Source: Pseudomonadota bacterium (GTDB lineage Bacteria > Pseudomonadota > Gammaproteobacteria > Burkholderiales > Burkholderiaceae_B). Taken from it: DNA of 64,000 bases. This document shows positions 59,987 through 64,000 of this stretch, piece after piece; positions within the stretch are counted from its first letter, which is position 1, and every line of letters starts with the position of its first letter. The position numbers were made by a program, and so were the translations under genes. The DNA is taken from assembly GCA_023387815.1 (NCBI GenBank), contig JAEWHK010000032.1:1-64000 (forward strand), given 5' to 3'. The notes under the pieces were generated by a model. The model saw only the letters and a program-made list of their open reading frames with translations. It had not been told where the DNA came from and searched no databases.

Positions 59987-61518
59987 GCCACCTCTCCATT
60001 ATCCAGTGCAAGCTCGTGCACGGCAGAAGAAAAGACCTCGCCGCGATGTGCATAGCTTTTAAACATGTCAAAACTGGAGCATGCCGGCGACATCAGCACG
60101 GCATCACCTTCCTGGGCCAGTTCCAGCGCCTGCGCAACGGCCGCCTGCATGGAATCAGCACGATGGCAGGTCACGCCGGTATCGGCCAGTGCCTGCTCAA
60201 TAACATCTGCCGCCTCACCAATCAGCACCACCGCACGGGCAGTGCGTCTGACGGGCGCAGCCAGCGGTGAAAAATCCTGTCCCTTGCCCACACCGCCGGC
60301 GATCAGCACAATATTGCGCCCCATGCCGTCCAGCGCAGCAACGGTTGCACCTACATTGGTGCCCTTGCTGTCATTGAAGAAATCTACGCCACGGATACTG
60401 CGTTCGAACTGGGTACGATACTGACCAGGCGCGAACTCACGCAGCGTATTGAGCATAGGCCCCCAGCCCACCCCCACTTCGCGACAGAGCAGCATGGCCG
60501 CCTGCGCATTCATCATATTGTGCAGACCTCGAATCTTCATGGCATCGCCGGGCATCAGCCGCTTGATCAGGCCTGTCTTGCGACGGGGCTTCTCTGCATT
60601 CTTCCTGCGTCGTGCACCGGGTGCCTCGGGCAACTCGAAATCATCGTGTTCGCTTGCCGTAATCCATAAGACACCGTGTGCACTCTCCATGCCTACGTCA
60701 CCCACCAGCACGGGTTCATCCGAACCGAAACTGCGCACTTCGGTGTCCTTGACATCCTCAACCATCTGCAGCACTGCGGCATCGCTTCGATTCACGATGG
60801 CAATTTTACTGGCGGCAAGCAGGCTGGCCTTGGCGGCACCATATTCCCGCATGTCGAGATGCCAGTCCAGATGATCCTGGGTCAGATTAAGAACAACCGA
60901 TGCATCAGGTGTCAGCGAACGCGTTGTATGCATCTGAAAACTGGACAGTTCCAGCACCCACACTTCCGGCAAGGCATCGGCTTCCAGTGCCTGCATCAGC
61001 GCTGTCAGGGCTGATGGACTGATATTTCCTGCGGCAATGGCGGTTTTACCCGCGGTCTGCAACATTGCCTGGGTCAGCGAGGTTACAGTCGTTTTCCCAT
61101 TGGTGCCCGTCACCGCCAGCACTTGCGGGTGATAATCTTTGTCCTGCGCCAGCATTGTCAGCGCCTGCGCAAATAATTCGATTTCGCCGATGATGGCAAT
61201 CTGGCGTTCCTTCGCCTTTTCCAGAAACGCTACCAGCGCCGGCTCGTGAGGAACCAATCCCGGGCTCAGTACGAGCGCCTGCACACCCTCCAGCGCCTCA
61301 TCAGTCAGCGCCGCGGATCCCAGAAAGTGGATGACCTCGCCGTCTGTTGCACCTGCCTGCAGGGCAGATAGTCCCGGTGGTGCCTCGCGTGTGTCCGCGA
61401 TATGCAGGGATGCGCCCTGACGCAGGCACCAGAGCGCTGCAGCCACGCCGGTCTCGCCCAGGCCGAGAATCAATACTCGAGAAGGAAACGCGGACACGCC
61501 GCCAGTATTGGAACTCAT
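59983..61518 (-). CDS. murD: UDP-N-acetylmuramoyl-L-alanine--D-glutamate ligase
   Basis: The 511-residue Mur ligase adds D-glutamate. It has VLILGLGETGVAAALWCL at the N-terminus, ATP binding at AVTGTNGKTTVTSL, LNLTQDHLDWHLDM and FFNDSKGTNVGATVAAL. It is about 70 residues longer than the E. coli protein; part of the extra length is a strongly basic insert (near ARRRKNAEKPRRKTG, about residues 298-315), which other Burkholderiales also show as I recall. It overlaps mraY and ftsW by four bases each. Confidence 0.96.
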   Translation of the reverse strand: MSSNTGGVSAFPSRVLILGLGETGVAAALWCLRQGASLHIADTREAPPGLSALQAGATDGEVIHFLGSAALTDEALEGVQALVLSPGLVPHEPALVAFLEKAKERQIAIIGEIELFAQALTMLAQDKDYHPQVLAVTGTNGKTTVTSLTQAMLQTAGKTAIAAGNISPSALTALMQALEADALPEVWVLELSSFQMHTTRSLTPDASVVLNLTQDHLDWHLDMREYGAAKASLLAASKIAIVNRSDAAVLQMVEDVKDTEVRSFGSDEPVLVGDVGMESAHGVLWITASEHDDFELPEAPGARRRKNAEKPRRKTGLIKRLMPGDAMKIRGLHNMMNAQAAMLLCREVGVGWGPMLNTLREFAPGQYRTQFERSIRGVDFFNDSKGTNVGATVAALDGMGRNIVLIAGGVGKGQDFSPLAAPVRRTARAVVLIGEAADVIEQALADTGVTCHRADSMQAAVAQALELAQEGDAVLMSPACSSFDMFKSYAHRGEVFSSAVHELALDNGEVA

Positions 61519-62684
61519 CGCAATTTAAGAGTGGCCAGTCCAATAAGAACCAGCATCATGGTAATAATCCAGAAACGCACGACGACCTGGGTCTCTTTCC
61601 AGCCGCCAACTTCAAAATGGTGATGCAAGGGCGCCATACGCAAAATCCGCCTGCCGGTACCGGTTTTCTTCTTGGTGTATTTGTACCAGCACACCTGAAT
61701 CATGACGGACAGCGTTTCAGCAACGAAAACGCCCCCCATAATAAAAAGCACAATTTCCTGACGCACAATCACGGCGATGGTGCCCAGCATGCCTCCCAGG
61801 GCAAGCGCTCCCACGTCGCCCATAAACACCTGTGCGGGATAGGCATTGAACCAGAGAAAGGCCAGACCGGCCCCGCCCAGCGCGGCACAAAGGACCAGCA
61901 CTTCCGAGGCCCCCGGAATGTAAGGGAACAGCAGATATTTGGAATAGTCGACCCGTCCCACCACATAGGCAAAAATGCCCAGCGCACTGCCGACCATGAC
62001 AGTTGGCATAATGGCCAGTCCATCCAGACCATCCGTCAGATTCACGGCGTTACTGGCGCCCACAATAACCATCCAGGTCAGAATGGCGAACCCGAATACG
62101 CCCAGCGGGTAGCTGACGCTTTTGAAGAACGGTACGATCAGATCGGCACGCGATGGCAGCGGCATGGTAAAGCCACTGGTCACCCATGACCACATCAGGC
62201 GAAAAATATCCGCATTGGCAGGTGCCGATACGGCGAAGGTTAAATAAACCGAAGCGATCAGACCGATGATGGCCTGCCACATGAATTTTTCCCGCGAAGA
62301 CATGCCTTCGGGATTGCGATGCACCACCTTGCGATAGTCATCGACCCAGCCAATGGCGCCAAAGCCGAAAGTCACCAGCAGAACCACCCAGACAAAACGG
62401 TTAGTCAGATCGGCCCACAACAGGGTGGTAATGCCGATGGCAATCAGAATCAGCGCGCCGCCCATGGTTGGCGTGCCGTTTTTTACCAGATGCGTTTCCG
62501 GCCCGTAGCTGCGTACAGCCTGACCGATCTTCAGTTCAGTCAGCTTGCGGATCACACGGGGGCCGGCCAGAAGACCGATAAACAGAGCCGTTCCGCAGGC
62601 AAACATGGCCCGCAGGGTAATGTACTCAAATACACTCAGAACGGAGAATGTGCCGGAAAGCCAGCGGGTGAGTTCATACAGCAT
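61515..62684 (-). CDS. mraY: Phospho-MurNAc-pentapeptide translocase MraY
   Basis: The 389-residue enzyme makes lipid I from UDP-MurNAc-pentapeptide and undecaprenyl phosphate. It has about ten membrane helices, the conserved DDYRKVVHRNPEGM, NAVNLTDGLDGLAIMP and the C-terminal PLHHHFEVGGWKE motif. It overlaps murF by 11 bp at its start and murD by four at its end. Confidence 0.97.
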   Translation of the reverse strand: MLYELTRWLSGTFSVLSVFEYITLRAMFACGTALFIGLLAGPRVIRKLTELKIGQAVRSYGPETHLVKNGTPTMGGALILIAIGITTLLWADLTNRFVWVVLLVTFGFGAIGWVDDYRKVVHRNPEGMSSREKFMWQAIIGLIASVYLTFAVSAPANADIFRLMWSWVTSGFTMPLPSRADLIVPFFKSVSYPLGVFGFAILTWMVIVGASNAVNLTDGLDGLAIMPTVMVGSALGIFAYVVGRVDYSKYLLFPYIPGASEVLVLCAALGGAGLAFLWFNAYPAQVFMGDVGALALGGMLGTIAVIVRQEIVLFIMGGVFVAETLSVMIQVCWYKYTKKKTGTGRRILRMAPLHHHFEVGGWKETQVVVRFWIITMMLVLIGLATLKLR

Positions 62685-64000
62685 GCCCGGCCTCTTTCTG
62701 TTCCGACCAGGACAGCAAGTCCTGCACTACCCTTTCCATCCGCATTGATCTCGAGCCCTTTACCAATATGCTTGCGGGCTGTCTTGCAACGACCCTTTTT
62801 GCGATTTCGTGAATATCTGTCATATGTTCTGCCGTGGCGCCATAGGCGCCCGCGGTTCCTGCCGTGGCATTTCCATGCGTAATCACATGTGTAATGCCCT
62901 TGCTGCGGGCATAATGCCCCACTTCTTCATGCATTTGCGGACCGTTTTCGCCCACTTCGGCCATATCTCCCAGGACCAGCACCGTGGGAGCAGGAAGGGT
63001 GGCCAGGACATCGATCGCTGCAATTACCGAGTCCGGATTCGCATTATACGAGTCATCGACCAGTGTAATGCCGCCAGACAGGGTATGGGCGCGCATTCTT
63101 CCCTTGACCGGATGAAAAGCCTGCAGGCCGTCACGGATTTGTTCAAGGGAAATCCCTGCTGCATGGCCGCAGGCGGCGGCCGCCAGACTGTTGCGCACAT
63201 TGTGCATCCCGGCAATGGACAGCCTCACACTGATATCGCCCGCCGGCGTTTTCATGACAAATGAAATCCCCAGCGGGTCTGCCGCTACATTTTCGGCACG
63301 GAAATCGGCGTCTTCGGACTGACCGAAAGTCAGGATGCGCCGCTCACCTGCCAGCCCGCGCCACAGATCAGCGTAGGGCTCGTCGGATGGAAAAACAGCG
63401 GTGCCCCGGGCAGATAGCAAACGAAATACCTGCCCATTCTCCTGAGCCACTGCCTCTACCGTATGCATGAACTCCTGATGTTCGCGCTGCGCATTGGTAA
63501 CCACGGCAATATCGGGCTCCACCAGCGTGGCAAGCTGTTCGATTTCTCCAGGATGATTCATGCCCAGTTCAAGCACGGCCAATTGATGATCGTGCGTCAG
63601 TCTGAGCAGACTGCGCGGCACACCCCATTGGTTGTTCAGATTTCCTTCAGTGGCAAAACGATGTTTCTCGCCAACGGCCGCGGCCAGAATGGAAGAAATC
63701 ATTTCCTTGGTCGTGGTTTTGCCATTGCTGCCGGCAACGGCAATCATGGGAAAGGTAAACTGGCGTCGCCATGCATGTCCCATGCTCATCAGTGCCGTTG
63801 TCGTGTCGGCAACCAGAATCTGCGGCATCTTCACTGATGGATCACGCCGGCTTACCAGCGCCGCAGCCGCGCCACCGCGAGCGGCGTCGGCGATAAATTC
63901 ATGGCCGTCATGCACCTCGCCACGAATCGCAATAAACAGGCCATTTTCCGGAATATGGCGCGAGTCTGTGGAAATTTGCGGCTGATCGCGCAGCAGCAAA
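62674..64000 (-). CDS. murF: UDP-MurNAc-tripeptide--D-Ala-D-Ala ligase MurF (5' end outside window)
   Basis: The visible 442 codons cover nearly the whole protein. They include ISTDSRHIPENGLFIAIRGE, ATP binding at AVAGSNGKTTTKEMI, LELGMNHPGEIEQLA and DDSYNANPDSVIAAIDVL. MurF adds D-Ala-D-Ala, made by the Ddl encoded downstream, to complete the pentapeptide. The reading frame is open at base 64000, and family comparison suggests that roughly 20-30 N-terminal residues lie beyond it. Confidence 0.95.
   Translation of the reverse strand, partial: LLLRDQPQISTDSRHIPENGLFIAIRGEVHDGHEFIADAARGGAAAALVSRRDPSVKMPQILVADTTTALMSMGHAWRRQFTFPMIAVAGSNGKTTTKEMISSILAAAVGEKHRFATEGNLNNQWGVPRSLLRLTHDHQLAVLELGMNHPGEIEQLATLVEPDIAVVTNAQREHQEFMHTVEAVAQENGQVFRLLSARGTAVFPSDEPYADLWRGLAGERRILTFGQSEDADFRAENVAADPLGISFVMKTPAGDISVRLSIAGMHNVRNSLAAAACGHAAGISLEQIRDGLQAFHPVKGRMRAHTLSGGITLVDDSYNANPDSVIAAIDVLATLPAPTVLVLGDMAEVGENGPQMHEEVGHYARSKGITHVITHGNATAGTAGAYGATAEHMTDIHEIAKRVVARQPASILVKGSRSMRMERVVQDLLSWSEQKEAGHAV

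Overview
The window is a chromosomal segment of about 55% GC (my estimate by eye) from a betaproteobacterium, most likely Burkholderiales, family Alcaligenaceae. An Advenella-like genus is my guess and is not proven. The reasons are the dusB-fis-purH-ruvC-ruvA order, a Bordetella-like haem locus hmuRSTUV, the block murF-mraY-murD-ftsW-murG-murC-ddl-ftsQ-ftsA-ftsZ-lpxC followed by dciA, an M23 peptidase and secA, and the long MurD typical of this order. Coding density is high, and no insertion sequence, prophage or CRISPR array was seen.

Layout. 1-7.4 kb: the 5' end of a DEAD-box RNA helicase, an AzlCD amino-acid exporter pair, a small zinc-finger protein overlapping an NTF2-like protein, a YheT-type hydrolase, a CtaG-like membrane protein, a TM2 protein, a UbiH-type hydroxylase and dusB. 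7.4-14.9 kb: fis, purH, ruvC and ruvA, then a complete TRAP transporter (dctP-dctQ-dctM) inserted between ruvA and ruvB. 14.9-19.3 kb: a siderophore island with an AraC regulator, a TonB-dependent receptor and an FhuF-like reductase; its 410-bp control region holds a 14-bp repeat array, a 20-bp perfect palindrome and a Fur-like box. 19.3-24.9 kb: recQ, a small secreted protein, thiO-thiS-thiG and a second AzlCD pair. 25.1-31.2 kb: the hmuRSTUV haem-uptake operon on the minus strand, with a Fur-like box upstream. 31.6-38.5 kb: a patatin-like lipoprotein, YnfA, SodC, an MFS transporter, a SoxC/SoxD-like sulfite dehydrogenase pair and a flavin reductase. 38.5-39.1 kb: an AT-richer stretch with an orphan truncated antitoxin, an ORF fragment and tRNA-Lys(UUU), which looks like the scar of an old insertion. 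39.2-46 kb: a divergent GH31-family protein, an MnmC-type tRNA-modification enzyme with a degenerate methyltransferase half, suhB and mgtE. 46.1-64 kb: secA, an M23 peptidase, dciA, lpxC and the division and cell-wall cluster, running off the end inside murF.

How the genes work together. Two independent iron routes (siderophore and haem) each carry a Fur-like site, so iron limitation probably induces both. The dcw genes overlap by 4 to 17 bp almost throughout, or abut, which implies one translationally coupled transcript that makes peptidoglycan precursors and the early divisome. The sulfite dehydrogenase pair followed by a flavin reductase suggests organosulfur or sulfite use; no other sox genes are present here.

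No clearly new multi-gene system was found. The most interesting items are regulatory or degenerate: the repeat array upstream of the AraC gene, the hairpin that separates dctP from dctQM, the terminator-like hairpin in the lpxC leader, in-frame short repeats in two genes, the divergent MnmC and GH31 proteins, and the tRNA-Lys scar.
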